Positions 23,368-31,296 of a stretch of DNA of 39,542 nt are shown one piece after another. The translations under genes were made by a program, and so were the position numbers. The notes under the pieces were generated by a model. That model saw only the letters and a list, made by a program, of their open reading frames with translations, did no database searches and had not been told where the DNA came from. Source of the stretch: JAVBQG01 sp031549185 (GTDB lineage Bacteria; Synergistota; Synergistia; Synergistales; Synergistaceae); NCBI GenBank assembly GCA_031549185.1, contig JAVBQG010000052.1:1-39542 (forward strand). Direction: 5' to 3'. Within the stretch, counting starts at the first letter, position 1; each line of letters begins with the position of its first letter.

Positions 23368-23408
23368 ACGGAGGGGTGTCGCGGACGAATTCCGCGGCAT
23401 CCCTCCGT
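23368..23408 (+). terminator. Strong hairpin after the isochorismatase gene
   Basis: Arms ACGGAGGGGTGTCGCGGA and TTCCGCGGCATCCCTCCGT form an 18-19 bp stem, with two G-U pairs, around a short CGAA-type loop. Only a poor T-rich stretch follows (TTATGTATTT). Confidence 0.65.
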
Positions 23409-23459
23409 TTATGTATTTCCGCCTCCTCCGATTGGCATCGATTCCGACGGCCCTATATC

Positions 23460-23661
23460 ATGGAGCAGAACGCGCGCCACAAAAACATGGAGTTCCCGCC
23501 GCACAAACACGCGAGCCTGTACGACATCTACAGGATCGAGCCCACCGTGAAAAAGTATCTTCTGGACATGGGCGTCGACGTCGTCCGGCGAGACCTTCGA
23601 GGCCGACGCCTTCGTCGAAGCGGCGGGGCTCGGTGGCATGCTGGGCGTGAAAATTTGCTGA
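23460..23661 (+). pseudogene. Small conserved-looking gene broken by a frameshift
   Basis: From 23460 or 23485 the frame reads MEFPPHKHASLYDIYRIEPT and then VKKYLLDMGVDVV. At about 23583 it goes out of register; the plausible continuation is in another frame, GETFEADAFVEAAGLGGMLG then VKIC and TGA at 23659-23661. The intact protein would have about 60 residues. I do not recognise the family. The stop overlaps the start region of the next broken gene, so the two once formed an operon. Confidence 0.5.
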
Positions 23662-24157
23662 ACGGAAAAATCGTCGACCGGCTCGGAATTATAGAAACGA
23701 TTACACGAACGGCTCCCGAACTAACGTTCCTGCACTGTATCTACGCAGCTGTCATCCTGGCGGTGATCGGTCTCATGATCGCGAAGCGCGACGTCGTAAT
23801 CGTGTGCCCGGTCGGCCTGCTTCTCGTGGCGGGGCTTTATGGGGTCTCCCTGATCGGGAGTTTCAGACGCTCTTCAACGGATTGCTCGTCGCGGGGAAAG
23901 AACTCTTCGACATCATGCTCGTCATCTCCGTCATGGTCGCGATGCTCAAGGCGCTGCGCGAGATGGGGGCCGACTACAAGATGTTCAGCCCGCTGAGGAA
24001 GCTGATTCGCAGTCCGATGCAGGCATGCTTCGTGCTTGACCTCGCCGCGACGGCCGGAATTGCGAGCGTAAGCCCCGTGGAGCTCGCGAGGCGCAATTTC
24101 GTCCCCGTCATCTGCGGGTTGTGCGCGACGGCATTGGTCGCGATCGTGATAATGTAG
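23655..24157 (+). pseudogene. Broken membrane-protein gene
   Basis: The frame from about 23655 begins LNGKIVDRLGIIETITRTAP and runs into hydrophobic helices (FLHCIYAAVILAVIGLMIA, VVIVCPVGLLLVAGLYGV). Near 23860 the coding register changes; the next frame continues FQTLFNGLLVAGKELFDIML and VISVMVAMLKALREMGADY. After SPMQACFVL it passes abruptly to ATAGIASVSPVELARRNFVP and a last helix. The short total length suggests a loss in the middle as well. It looks like an integral membrane transporter remnant; the substrate is unknown. Confidence 0.55.
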
Positions 24158-24195
24158 CGCGTGTGCCGTTTTTCTATATCGTCGTTTTTGTCTTG

Positions 24196-24238
24196 GCGCC
24201 CGAGTGGGAGTTTCCCACCGGGCGCTCTTTTTGTTTTT
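24196..24238 (+). terminator. Rho-independent terminator
   Basis: GCGCCCG-A-GTGGGA-GTT-TCCCAC-CGGGCGC forms a 13 bp interrupted stem followed by TCTTTTTGTTTTT. It ends transcription from the decayed membrane-protein region before the encapsulin operon. Confidence 0.9.
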
Positions 24239-24395
24239 ATTTGACGCGGAAAAATTTTTTGTAGCCCTCGTAATTTATACGCATGAATATTTGTGGAATT
24301 GTTGTATGGTAAAAATACGCACAACGGAAGATCGCTTTTCAGATGTTTTTTGCAAAGTGCAACGGATCGACAATTTTGGGAGGAGGAAACGAGTA

Positions 24396-24749
24396 ATGAG
24401 CTACTACGAGCCATATTCGGAGCTGTCCACGGAAGCGCGCAATCTGGACAAGGTCATCGACAGCCTCAGGGAAGAATTGGAGGCAGTTAATTACTACCAC
24501 CAGCGGGCCGATGTCACGAACGACGAGACGGTTACGGCGATCATGATTCACAACCGCAACGAGGAGATCGAGCACGCCTGCATGTTGATCGAATGGCTGC
24601 GGCGCAATATGCCGGAGTTCGAGAAGGAATTGAAGCAGTATCTCTTCACCGAGGCGCCGATCACGGAGGTCGAGGAAGCGGCGACGGGCGGTTCCTCCGG
24701 AGGTACGGCTTCCGGCGGTGTCTCGCTCGGTATCGGCTCTCTGCGCTGA
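24396..24749 (+). CDS. Encapsulated ferritin-like protein (EncFtn)
   Basis: The 117-residue two-helix ferritin-like protein is the iron-oxidising cargo of an encapsulin shell. It matches Rhodospirillum rubrum EncFtn over the whole core: EELEAVNYYHQRADV, then HNRNEEIEHACMLIEWLRRN and YLFTEAPITEVE. Metal ligands Glu32, Glu62 and His65 of that protein correspond to Glu27, Glu57 and His60. The residue aligned with its Trp38 is Tyr33. After a Gly/Ser/Ala linker, the C-terminus SLGIGSLR is the cargo-loading peptide that binds inside the shell. A strong GGGAGGAGG ribosome site precedes the ATG. The shell gene follows after 58 bases. Confidence 0.95.
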   Translation: MSYYEPYSELSTEARNLDKVIDSLREELEAVNYYHQRADVTNDETVTAIMIHNRNEEIEHACMLIEWLRRNMPEFEKELKQYLFTEAPITEVEEAATGGSSGGTASGGVSLGIGSLR

Positions 24750-24807
24750 TCGGTCTTTCCGCAAAACGACATCATAAATACAATCAAGAATCGGGAGGTA
24801 TCTGATA

Positions 24808-25614
24808 ATGAGTACGTTCGGACGCAATCTCGTTCCCATCAGCGGTACGGCGTTGTCGGAGATCGACGCGCAGGCCGCGCGCACGTTGCGCACGCTTCTC
24901 TCGGCCAGAAAATTCGTCGACGTAGAGGGCCCCAAAGGCTGGGATTTCGCGGGTGTCTCGATCGGGCGCCTTCGCGACCTCTCGAACTGCGACGCCGGCG
25001 CCTGCAGCGGCGTGCGTGAATTTCTACCGGCCGTCGAGTCGCGCGTCTCGTTCGAGCTTCCCCTCTTCGAGTTGCACAACGTAGACCGTGGGGCGAAGGA
25101 CCCCGACCTGACGGCCGTGGAGAAGGCGGCGACGGCGGCGGCAAAGTTCGAGGAGGACGTGATCTACAACGGTTTTGAAAAAGCCGGCGTCAAGGGGCTG
25201 CTGCAATCGTGCGCGAACAACGCCGTCTCCGTCCCGACGGGAGACCCCAACGAGCTCGTTGCGGCGCTCGCGGGGATCGTCCGCGACATGAAGGTGCGCG
25301 ACTCCATCGGCGGCCCGTACGCGCTGGTCGGCGGGTGTAAATTGCGCGCGGCGATCCACAGGGTGGTAGATGGACGCACGGTCTTCGAGGCGATCAAAAA
25401 GACGACGGATATCGACGAATTCATCTGCACGCCGCTCCACGAGGAGGCGTTCGTCGCCTCGAAGCGCGGCGGCGACTTCGAACTGACGCTGGGCGGAGAT
25501 TACACCGTCGGGTTCGAAGGGGCGTGCGAAAAATCGCTGAAGTTCTTCCTCACCGAATTGTTTACGTTCCGCATTCTTGAGCCTCGCGCCTACACGCCGA
25601 TTACGCTGAAATAG
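24808..25614 (+). CDS. Encapsulin shell protein, family 1
   Basis: The 268-residue product is an HK97-fold encapsulin. Seen: N-terminal LVPISGTALSEIDAQAARTLRTLLSARKFVDVEGPKGWDF, which forms the lumenal docking site for cargo peptides, the long E-loop region GRLRDL...VESRVSFELPLFELHN, DLTAVEKAATAAAKFEEDVIYNG (spine helix) and the C-terminal GGDYTVGFEGACEKSLKFFLTELFTFRIL. The length is typical of shells that form 60-mers. With EncFtn upstream it should make an iron-mineralising nanocompartment in the cytoplasm. GGGAGG lies before the ATG at 24808. A terminator follows 22 bases after the stop. Confidence 0.96.
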   Translation: MSTFGRNLVPISGTALSEIDAQAARTLRTLLSARKFVDVEGPKGWDFAGVSIGRLRDLSNCDAGACSGVREFLPAVESRVSFELPLFELHNVDRGAKDPDLTAVEKAATAAAKFEEDVIYNGFEKAGVKGLLQSCANNAVSVPTGDPNELVAALAGIVRDMKVRDSIGGPYALVGGCKLRAAIHRVVDGRTVFEAIKKTTDIDEFICTPLHEEAFVASKRGGDFELTLGGDYTVGFEGACEKSLKFFLTELFTFRILEPRAYTPITLK

Positions 25615-25636
25615 GTCCGATTTCGATGAAATCGAG

Positions 25637-25672
25637 AAAGCGGGAGGCCCGCAATGCCTCCCGCTTTCTTCT
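25637..25672 (+). terminator. Terminator of the encapsulin operon
   Basis: AAAGCGGGAGGC and GCCTCCCGCTTT form a 12 bp perfect stem with a 6-base loop, followed by CTTCT. It lies 22 bases after the encapsulin stop. Confidence 0.85.
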
Positions 25673-25810
25673 AAAGAGGTTGGTTGATCGATCAAGGCCC
25701 GAAGGATAGAGATTGTGGCTCTCACGATTTCTATATTTTCGAACGAACGAATACCCGCTTGAGCGATTCGATCGGCGTCTTCCTGATCCTTGCGGTCGGT
25801 TCAGATTCTC

Positions 25811-25839
25811 TTCTCAATGTTTATCGATAATGTTAAAAT
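25811..25839 (+). promoter_or_regulatory. Probable promoter of the dnaX operon
   Basis: TTCTCA (25811-25816) and TAAAAT (25834-25839) are 17 bases apart, and TGT before the -10 makes it an extended -10. The dnaX start is about 47 bases downstream. Confidence 0.45.
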
Positions 25840-25885
25840 TGGCCCGAACGAGCGCTCAGCGGCGGGAGGAGATGAGGAGTTGTAC

Positions 25886-27610
25886 GTGTCTTTATATCGT
25901 AGGTATCGCCCTCAACGGTTTTCCGAAGTCGTTGGGCAGGCTGCCGCGACAGATTTATTGCGCCTTTCTTTTTTGGAAAAACGCCTCGGGCATGCGTACC
26001 TCTTCTCCGGGCCGCGCGGGTGCGGGAAGACGACAGCCGCCAGGCTGGTGGCGAAGGTGGTCAACTGCGAACGCCCGACCTCGGAGGGCGAGCCCTGCTG
26101 CGACTGCGACTCCTGCCGGGCCGTCGTGTCCGGCGAGCATCTCGATGTGATGGAGATCGACGGCGCGTCCAACAGAGGCATCGACCAGATCCGCGAGCTC
26201 AAATCCCACGTCGGGCTCGCGCCATTCATGGGCGGCAACAAGGTGTATATACTCGACGAGGTTCACATGCTGACGACGGAGGCCTTCAACGCGCTGCTGA
26301 AGACGCTGGAGGAGCCGCCTCCCTCGGTGTTGTTCCTTTTCGCGACGACGGAGCCGCACAAGGTGCCGGTGACGATTCGGTCGCGTTGCCAGCACATTCC
26401 GTTTCACAGAATATCCGCGGAAGATATCGTGGAGCAGTTGCGTTTCGTCGCGTCGGAGGAGGGGTTCGAGGCGGAGGCGCCCGCCCTCTGGGAGATCGCG
26501 CGCAGCGCGGACGGCGCTCTGCGCGACGCGTTGTCACTGGCCGAGCAGGCGCTCGCGCTGGGAAACGGAGCTCTCACGATGGATGCCGTGATGGGCCTCT
26601 TTGGCGGCGGAAGCCGTGGAGAGCTCGAGAGATGGGTGACGTTGCTGCGGACCGATCCGGCACAGGCGTCCGCCCTGTTGAAAAACCTGCTGGACCGGGG
26701 GGTGTCGCCGGAGCGTTTTCTGGACGCGCTCTTTCCCCTCCTGCGTGACATGTGGGTCTACGGCCAGTGGGGCGAGCGGTCGTTCGACGGCCTCTCCCTC
26801 TCCGACGAGGAGAAGGCCTTTCTCGCCTCCGAGGTCCCTCACTGGCGAACCGAACGCCTGAAGGCCGCGTGCGAGGTCTGCTCGTCGCTCTTCCCCCGGG
26901 CGCGCTGGGGTTTGAAGTCGGACATTTTCGCCGGGCTGTTGCTCTTCGAGCTGTTGAAAGGCGAAGGGGAGGGCGCTTCGCGCCCGGTCGCGGCGCCTCG
27001 GGAGCCCGTCGTTTCGAAGGTGCGGGAGGAGACTTCGCCGTTTGCCGCCGAAGCTTATGCGGTCGATTTCGACTCCCTGCCGCCGGTGCCGGTCGACAGA
27101 CGGCCCGGGCCGGGGGAGCGGCTTGCGTCGTCGGATCCGGTGATCGCCGAAGAGCTCGTGCGCGAAAGACAGGTCCCACCCATGTGCTCTTCGAGCGTCG
27201 CGGACGGCGACGGCGCTGCGCCGGAGGCGTTTGCCGCCCTCTGGCAGGATGAATTGCCGCTCTGCGCCGCGATGCTGGACGTCGACATCGAGGTGCTGGA
27301 CGGCGCCCTGTCCATCGATTACGCGCGGGCGACCCCGCTCGCGCGCGCGGTACTCGATTCGCCGCGCGCGCAGTTGGCCCTCAAGAGGGCTTTCGGAGTC
27401 GGGGAAGCGGAAAAAAAAACCATTGACGAAGCCGTCGGAACTGAGGCGGCCGCGCCGAAGCCACAGGGCGGCGAGGCGCGCCAGGGCCAGAGGAGATCGG
27501 TCGATTCCTCCGCCATGTCCCTGCCGGAGCTGGCGGCGTATCTGGGCGGAGAGCTGCTGGTGGAAAAGCCGACCGAGTCGCAGGATCTGGAGGAAATGGA
27601 GATATTATGA
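25886..27610 (+). CDS. dnaX: DNA polymerase III tau/gamma subunit
   Basis: The 574-residue clamp-loader ATPase has Walker A GPRGCGKTT, the zinc module CERPTSEGEPCCDCDSC, Walker B LDEVHML and the sensor region TIRSRCQ, followed by clamp-loader domain III and a Pro/Glu/Arg-rich tail. I place the start at the GTG at 25886: the sequence then begins (V)SLYRRYRPQRF, as DnaX normally does, with GAGGAG at 6 bases. At 27411-27419 there are nine A, and a -1 shift there gives Asn-His-stop, so a shorter gamma-like form of 513 residues is likely in addition to the full tau-like form. The stop overlaps the dnaE start (ATGA). Confidence 0.95.
   Translation: MSLYRRYRPQRFSEVVGQAAATDLLRLSFLEKRLGHAYLFSGPRGCGKTTAARLVAKVVNCERPTSEGEPCCDCDSCRAVVSGEHLDVMEIDGASNRGIDQIRELKSHVGLAPFMGGNKVYILDEVHMLTTEAFNALLKTLEEPPPSVLFLFATTEPHKVPVTIRSRCQHIPFHRISAEDIVEQLRFVASEEGFEAEAPALWEIARSADGALRDALSLAEQALALGNGALTMDAVMGLFGGGSRGELERWVTLLRTDPAQASALLKNLLDRGVSPERFLDALFPLLRDMWVYGQWGERSFDGLSLSDEEKAFLASEVPHWRTERLKAACEVCSSLFPRARWGLKSDIFAGLLLFELLKGEGEGASRPVAAPREPVVSKVREETSPFAAEAYAVDFDSLPPVPVDRRPGPGERLASSDPVIAEELVRERQVPPMCSSSVADGDGAAPEAFAALWQDELPLCAAMLDVDIEVLDGALSIDYARATPLARAVLDSPRAQLALKRAFGVGEAEKKTIDEAVGTEAAAPKPQGGEARQGQRRSVDSSAMSLPELAAYLGGELLVEKPTESQDLEEMEIL
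27411..27426 (+). promoter_or_regulatory. A9 slippage / -1 frameshift site in dnaX
   Basis: Nine A (27411-27419) are read in frame as (G)AA AAA AAA A(CC). In the -1 frame the next codons are AAC, CAT and the stop TGA at 27424-27426. A purine-rich GGGGAAGCGG lies directly upstream. Transcriptional slippage or ribosomal frameshifting at such runs makes gamma in other bacteria; use in this organism is inferred. Confidence 0.6.
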
Positions 27611-30600
27611 GCAACCCCTTTGTGCATCTGCATGTTCACAGCGAATACAGCCTTCTCGACGGCGCGAACCGCTGCAGGGACCTGGCGCAGACGACGCGCG
27701 ACATGGGGATGGGCGCGGTCGCGCTCACCGATCATGGCGTCATGTACGGTTGCGTCGAGTTTTATAAAGAGTGCCGGAGCGCCGGCGTCAAACCGGTCCT
27801 CGGCTGCGAGATGTACGTCGCGCCGAGCGGCCACACCTGTAAGGAGGCCAAGGAACAGTTTCACCTCGTGCTGCTGGCGGAGAACGACGAAGGGTATCAC
27901 AACCTCGTAAAGCTCGTCTCGATCGCGTGTACGGACGGTTTCTACTACAAGCCCCGCATCGATCACGAGCTCCTTTCGCGCTACGGCAGGGGGATCATCG
28001 CCTCCTCCGCCTGCCTGGGCGGCGAGATCCCGGCGATGATCATGGCTGGGGACGACGAGGGCGCCCTCTCCCGCGCGATGCTCTACCGCGATATCCTCGG
28101 CGAGGGCAACTTCTTTCTGGAGCTGCAGAGCAACAAGATTCCGGAGCAGGCGATCGTCAACAAGACGCTGGTCGAGATGAGCCGCCGGCACGGCTTCCCC
28201 CTCATCGCCACGAACGACTCCCACTATATGAAACGCGAGGACGCGGAGTGGCACGACGTCCTGCTCTGCGTGCAGACCAACAGCAACGTGAGCGATCCGC
28301 AGCGGTATCGCTTCTCGGGCGACGACTTCTACTTCCGCTCGCCGGAGGAGATGTGGGAGATCTTCGGCCGCGAGTTGCCGGAGGCTCTCACCAATACGGT
28401 TATGATCGCGGATCGTTGCAACGTAGACCTGAAGCTCGGCGAGGAGTACCACCTGCCGAACTACGCCATCCCCGAGGGCGAGACGCTTGCCACGCATCTG
28501 CGGAAGATGACGGAGAACGGTCTGCGCCAGCGTATGGGCGGCGATATCCCGGAAGGATACGGGGAGCGCCTCGACTACGAGCTGGGGGTCATCGAGCAGA
28601 TGGGCTTCCCCGGCTACTTCTGCATCGTGTCCGACATCATCGCCAGCGCCAAGGAGGCGGGCATCCCCGTCGGTCCGGGGCGCGGATCGGCGGCCGGTTC
28701 GCTGGTCGCCTGGGCCCTTCGCATCACGGAGCTGGACCCGATCAAGCACAACCTTCTCTTCGAACGCTTCCTCAACCCCGAGAGAATCAGCATGCCCGAT
28801 ATCGACACGGACATCTCGGACAAACAGCGGGACGAGGTCATCTCTTATATCGTGAACAAATACGGTGCCGATCACGTGGCGCAGATCATCACCTTCGGGC
28901 GCATGATGAGCAAACAGGCGGTCAAGGACGTGGGACGCGCCCTCGGCATGCCCTACGCCGACGTCGACAAGGTGGCGAAGGTCATCCCCGATCCGCTCAA
29001 ATCCGGCATCAAGAACATCCCGGAGGCCCTCAAGAAGACGCCCGACCTGAAGACCCTTTACGACGGGGATCCGCAGGTGAAGCGCCTGCTCGACATCGCC
29101 AGCCGCATCGAGGGGCTGGCGCGGCACTGCTCGCAGCACGCGGCCGGGATCGTCATCACGCCCCGCCCGACGCAGGAGATGGTGCCGGTCACGCGGATCA
29201 AGGAGGGCGGCGATCAGGTCGTCACGCAGTTCTCCATGGAGCCGGTCGAGAAGCTCGGCCTCGTCAAGATGGACTTTCTCGGTCTTCGCACGCTCTCGAT
29301 CTTGGAGGGTGCGCTCGAGAACATCAAGGTCAGCGGACACGACCCCGTCGACCTGGAGAAAATTCCGATGGACGACGCGAAGACGTTCGAGATGCTGAAG
29401 GAGGCCGACACGCTCGGCGTCTTCCAGCTCGAATCGAGCGGCATGCGCGATCTGATTCGCCGGCTCAAGCCCGACTGTTTCGAGGACATCGTCGCGCTGA
29501 TGGCGCTCTATCGTCCCGGTCCGCTCGAGAGCGGCATGGCCGATCAGTACGTCAAGCGCAAACACGGCCAGGAGAGGATCGAGTACCCGGACTCCTGCCT
29601 TGAAGAGGCGCTCTGCGAGACGTACGGCGTCATCCTCTACCAGGAGCAGGTCATGCAGTGTGCGGCGCTCCTCGCGGGCTACTCCCTCGGCGAAGCGGAC
29701 CTGCTGCGGCGGGCGATGGGCAAGAAGAAGGTCGAGGAGATGGCCAAACAACGCGAGATGTTCGTGGCGGGCGCTCAGAAGCGGGATGTCCCGGCCGAGA
29801 AGGCGGGAAAGATCTTCGACGTCATCGAGAAGTTCGCGGGTTACGGCTTCAACAAGTCGCACAGTGCGGCATACGGCCTCATCAGCTATCAGACGGCGTA
29901 TCTCAAGGCGCACTACGGCGCGGAGTTCCTCGCGGCGTACCTGTCGGCGCTCGTCGGTTCCCGGATGGACGTCCTGGGCCGTTACATCGGAGAGGTCCGC
30001 GGACTTGGCTTCGAAGTCCTGGCACCGGACATCAACAAGTCGCGCGCGGACTTCACCGTCGTCGACGGAGTCATCCGGTTCGGCCTCTCGGCCGTCGCCA
30101 AGGTCGGCTCGGCCGCGGTCGAAAGCATCCTGAGCGCGAGGGGCGCCGGCGGGCCGTTCCGGTCGCTCTGGGATTTTCTCTCCCGGGTCGATCTGCGCAC
30201 CGTCAACCGCGGCGTGCTGGAGAACCTCGTCAAATCGGGCGCCTTCGACGCCATCGACTCTAACAGGCACAAACTGCTGGAGGCTTTGCCCGGTCTCGCC
30301 GAGATGGCCTCGCGCAAGGACGAATGCAAGAACCAGCGCTCGCTCTTCGACGACGCGGAGGACGCAGCCGACGAACCCGAGATGCCGGACGTGCCCGAGT
30401 ACGACCAGAACAGGTTGCTCGAACTGGAAAAAGAGTCGATGGGTATTTATATCTCGGGGCATCCGTACGATAAATATCTGCAGGACGAATACCGGTACGC
30501 GACGTGCGCGGTGAGCGATCTGGCATACTGGCAGTCGCCGGAGGTACAGCCCGCGGTCCTAGGGCTGCTGGTCGACGTGAAGGAGCGATTCACCAAGAGG

Positions 30601-31032
30601 GGCGATTCGATGGGCATCCTGATGATCGAGGACGCCCAGACGCAGGTCGAGGTGGTCTGTTTCCCGCGTCAGTGGCCATCGGTCAAACCGTTGCTCGTGA
30701 AGGGGGCTCCATATCTCGTCACGGGGACGGTTCGCAACGAGGGAGAGATCTCGCTGCTCCTCGAGGATATCGCGCCCCTCTCGGAGGTGCGCGAGCGTTC
30801 GCAGTGCGCCGTTCGCATCCGGGTTGCGACTGCGGGTCTTCCGGGCGATTTTTACGGGTCTCTGCATGGGGAACTCGGAAATTTTCCGGGTAATTCGCCG
30901 GTCCTGCTCGATCTGCAGATGCCAGATCGGCAGGCGTTGGTTAAAATGAAAACAGTAAGGGTATCGATGGTGCCGGACTTGGCGGAGAGAATTGCGGTTC
31001 TCTCGGAGGGGCACGCTTCTGTACTGAACTAG
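27607..31032 (+). CDS. dnaE: DNA polymerase III alpha subunit
   Basis: The 1141-residue replicative polymerase has the DnaE domain order: PHP domain (FVHLHVHSEYSLLDGANR, ALTDHG), polymerase core with GPGRGSAAGSLVAW, active-site Asp pair in SMPDIDTDISDKQRDEV, third Asp in VKMDFLGLRTL, the QLESSGMRDLIRRLKPD and ALYRPGPLESGM blocks, LYQEQVM, and KSHSAAYGLISYQTAYLKAHY, then helix-hairpin-helix and OB-fold domains (GMLVDVKERFTKRG-like segment LLVDVKERFTKRGDSMGIL). The start overlaps dnaX by 4 bases. No epsilon-type exonuclease domain is present, so this is DnaE1-type and not PolC. Confidence 0.97.
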   Translation: MSNPFVHLHVHSEYSLLDGANRCRDLAQTTRDMGMGAVALTDHGVMYGCVEFYKECRSAGVKPVLGCEMYVAPSGHTCKEAKEQFHLVLLAENDEGYHNLVKLVSIACTDGFYYKPRIDHELLSRYGRGIIASSACLGGEIPAMIMAGDDEGALSRAMLYRDILGEGNFFLELQSNKIPEQAIVNKTLVEMSRRHGFPLIATNDSHYMKREDAEWHDVLLCVQTNSNVSDPQRYRFSGDDFYFRSPEEMWEIFGRELPEALTNTVMIADRCNVDLKLGEEYHLPNYAIPEGETLATHLRKMTENGLRQRMGGDIPEGYGERLDYELGVIEQMGFPGYFCIVSDIIASAKEAGIPVGPGRGSAAGSLVAWALRITELDPIKHNLLFERFLNPERISMPDIDTDISDKQRDEVISYIVNKYGADHVAQIITFGRMMSKQAVKDVGRALGMPYADVDKVAKVIPDPLKSGIKNIPEALKKTPDLKTLYDGDPQVKRLLDIASRIEGLARHCSQHAAGIVITPRPTQEMVPVTRIKEGGDQVVTQFSMEPVEKLGLVKMDFLGLRTLSILEGALENIKVSGHDPVDLEKIPMDDAKTFEMLKEADTLGVFQLESSGMRDLIRRLKPDCFEDIVALMALYRPGPLESGMADQYVKRKHGQERIEYPDSCLEEALCETYGVILYQEQVMQCAALLAGYSLGEADLLRRAMGKKKVEEMAKQREMFVAGAQKRDVPAEKAGKIFDVIEKFAGYGFNKSHSAAYGLISYQTAYLKAHYGAEFLAAYLSALVGSRMDVLGRYIGEVRGLGFEVLAPDINKSRADFTVVDGVIRFGLSAVAKVGSAAVESILSARGAGGPFRSLWDFLSRVDLRTVNRGVLENLVKSGAFDAIDSNRHKLLEALPGLAEMASRKDECKNQRSLFDDAEDAADEPEMPDVPEYDQNRLLELEKESMGIYISGHPYDKYLQDEYRYATCAVSDLAYWQSPEVQPAVLGLLVDVKERFTKRGDSMGILMIEDAQTQVEVVCFPRQWPSVKPLLVKGAPYLVTGTVRNEGEISLLLEDIAPLSEVRERSQCAVRIRVATAGLPGDFYGSLHGELGNFPGNSPVLLDLQMPDRQALVKMKTVRVSMVPDLAERIAVLSEGHASVLN

Positions 31033-31078
31033 CCGGAGAGGTGGGATTGAGGTGGGAGAGAGTCGGATTGGAGATCTG

Positions 31079-31294
31079 ATGTCCGCCGATTACGTGGTGA
31101 TCAGAGCTGAAGAGAACGGGGTGACGGTGATAGGACTGACCAGAGGGCCCGAGACGCGTTTTTCGCATACGGAAAAACTCGACGAGGGGGAAGTCTGGGT
31201 GTCCCAGTTCACGGAGAACACCTCCGCGATCAAAGTTCGAGGAGTCGCGACAATTTTCACCAAGCATGGGGTGGTTCGAAGCGGGAGGTCTTGA
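31079..31294 (+). CDS. mtrB: Tryptophan RNA-binding attenuation protein (TRAP)
   Basis: The 71-residue product aligns with Bacillus subtilis TRAP almost without gaps: DYVVIRAEENGVTVIGLTRG, then HTEKLDEGEVWVSQFTENTS, then AIKVRG. All main functional residues are kept: RNA-binding Lys33, Lys52 and Arg54 (Bacillus Lys37, Lys56, Arg58) and tryptophan-pocket Thr21, Arg22, Gln43, Thr45 and Ser49. TRAP forms an 11-subunit ring that, when loaded with tryptophan, wraps RNA carrying repeated GAG/UAG triplets and turns down trp genes. The ATG at 31079 has GGAG at 6 bases; a GTG at 31052 would add nine residues. It lies between dnaE and pyk, 2 bases before pyk, far from any trp biosynthetic gene in this window. 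Confidence 0.93.
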   Translation: MSADYVVIRAEENGVTVIGLTRGPETRFSHTEKLDEGEVWVSQFTENTSAIKVRGVATIFTKHGVVRSGRS

Positions 31295-31296
31295 TC

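Noticed and set aside
24158..24395. A clean sigma-70 promoter for the encapsulin operon
   Set aside because: TTGACG at 24241 has no -10 at 16-18 bases, and later TTG-rich words lack partners; a promoter must exist after the terminator but I cannot place it with confidence.
27319..30462. A 1047-codon minus-strand frame opposite dnaX/dnaE
   Set aside because: Very long but composed of the typical antisense residues of GC-rich coding DNA; dnaX and dnaE are certain on the plus strand.
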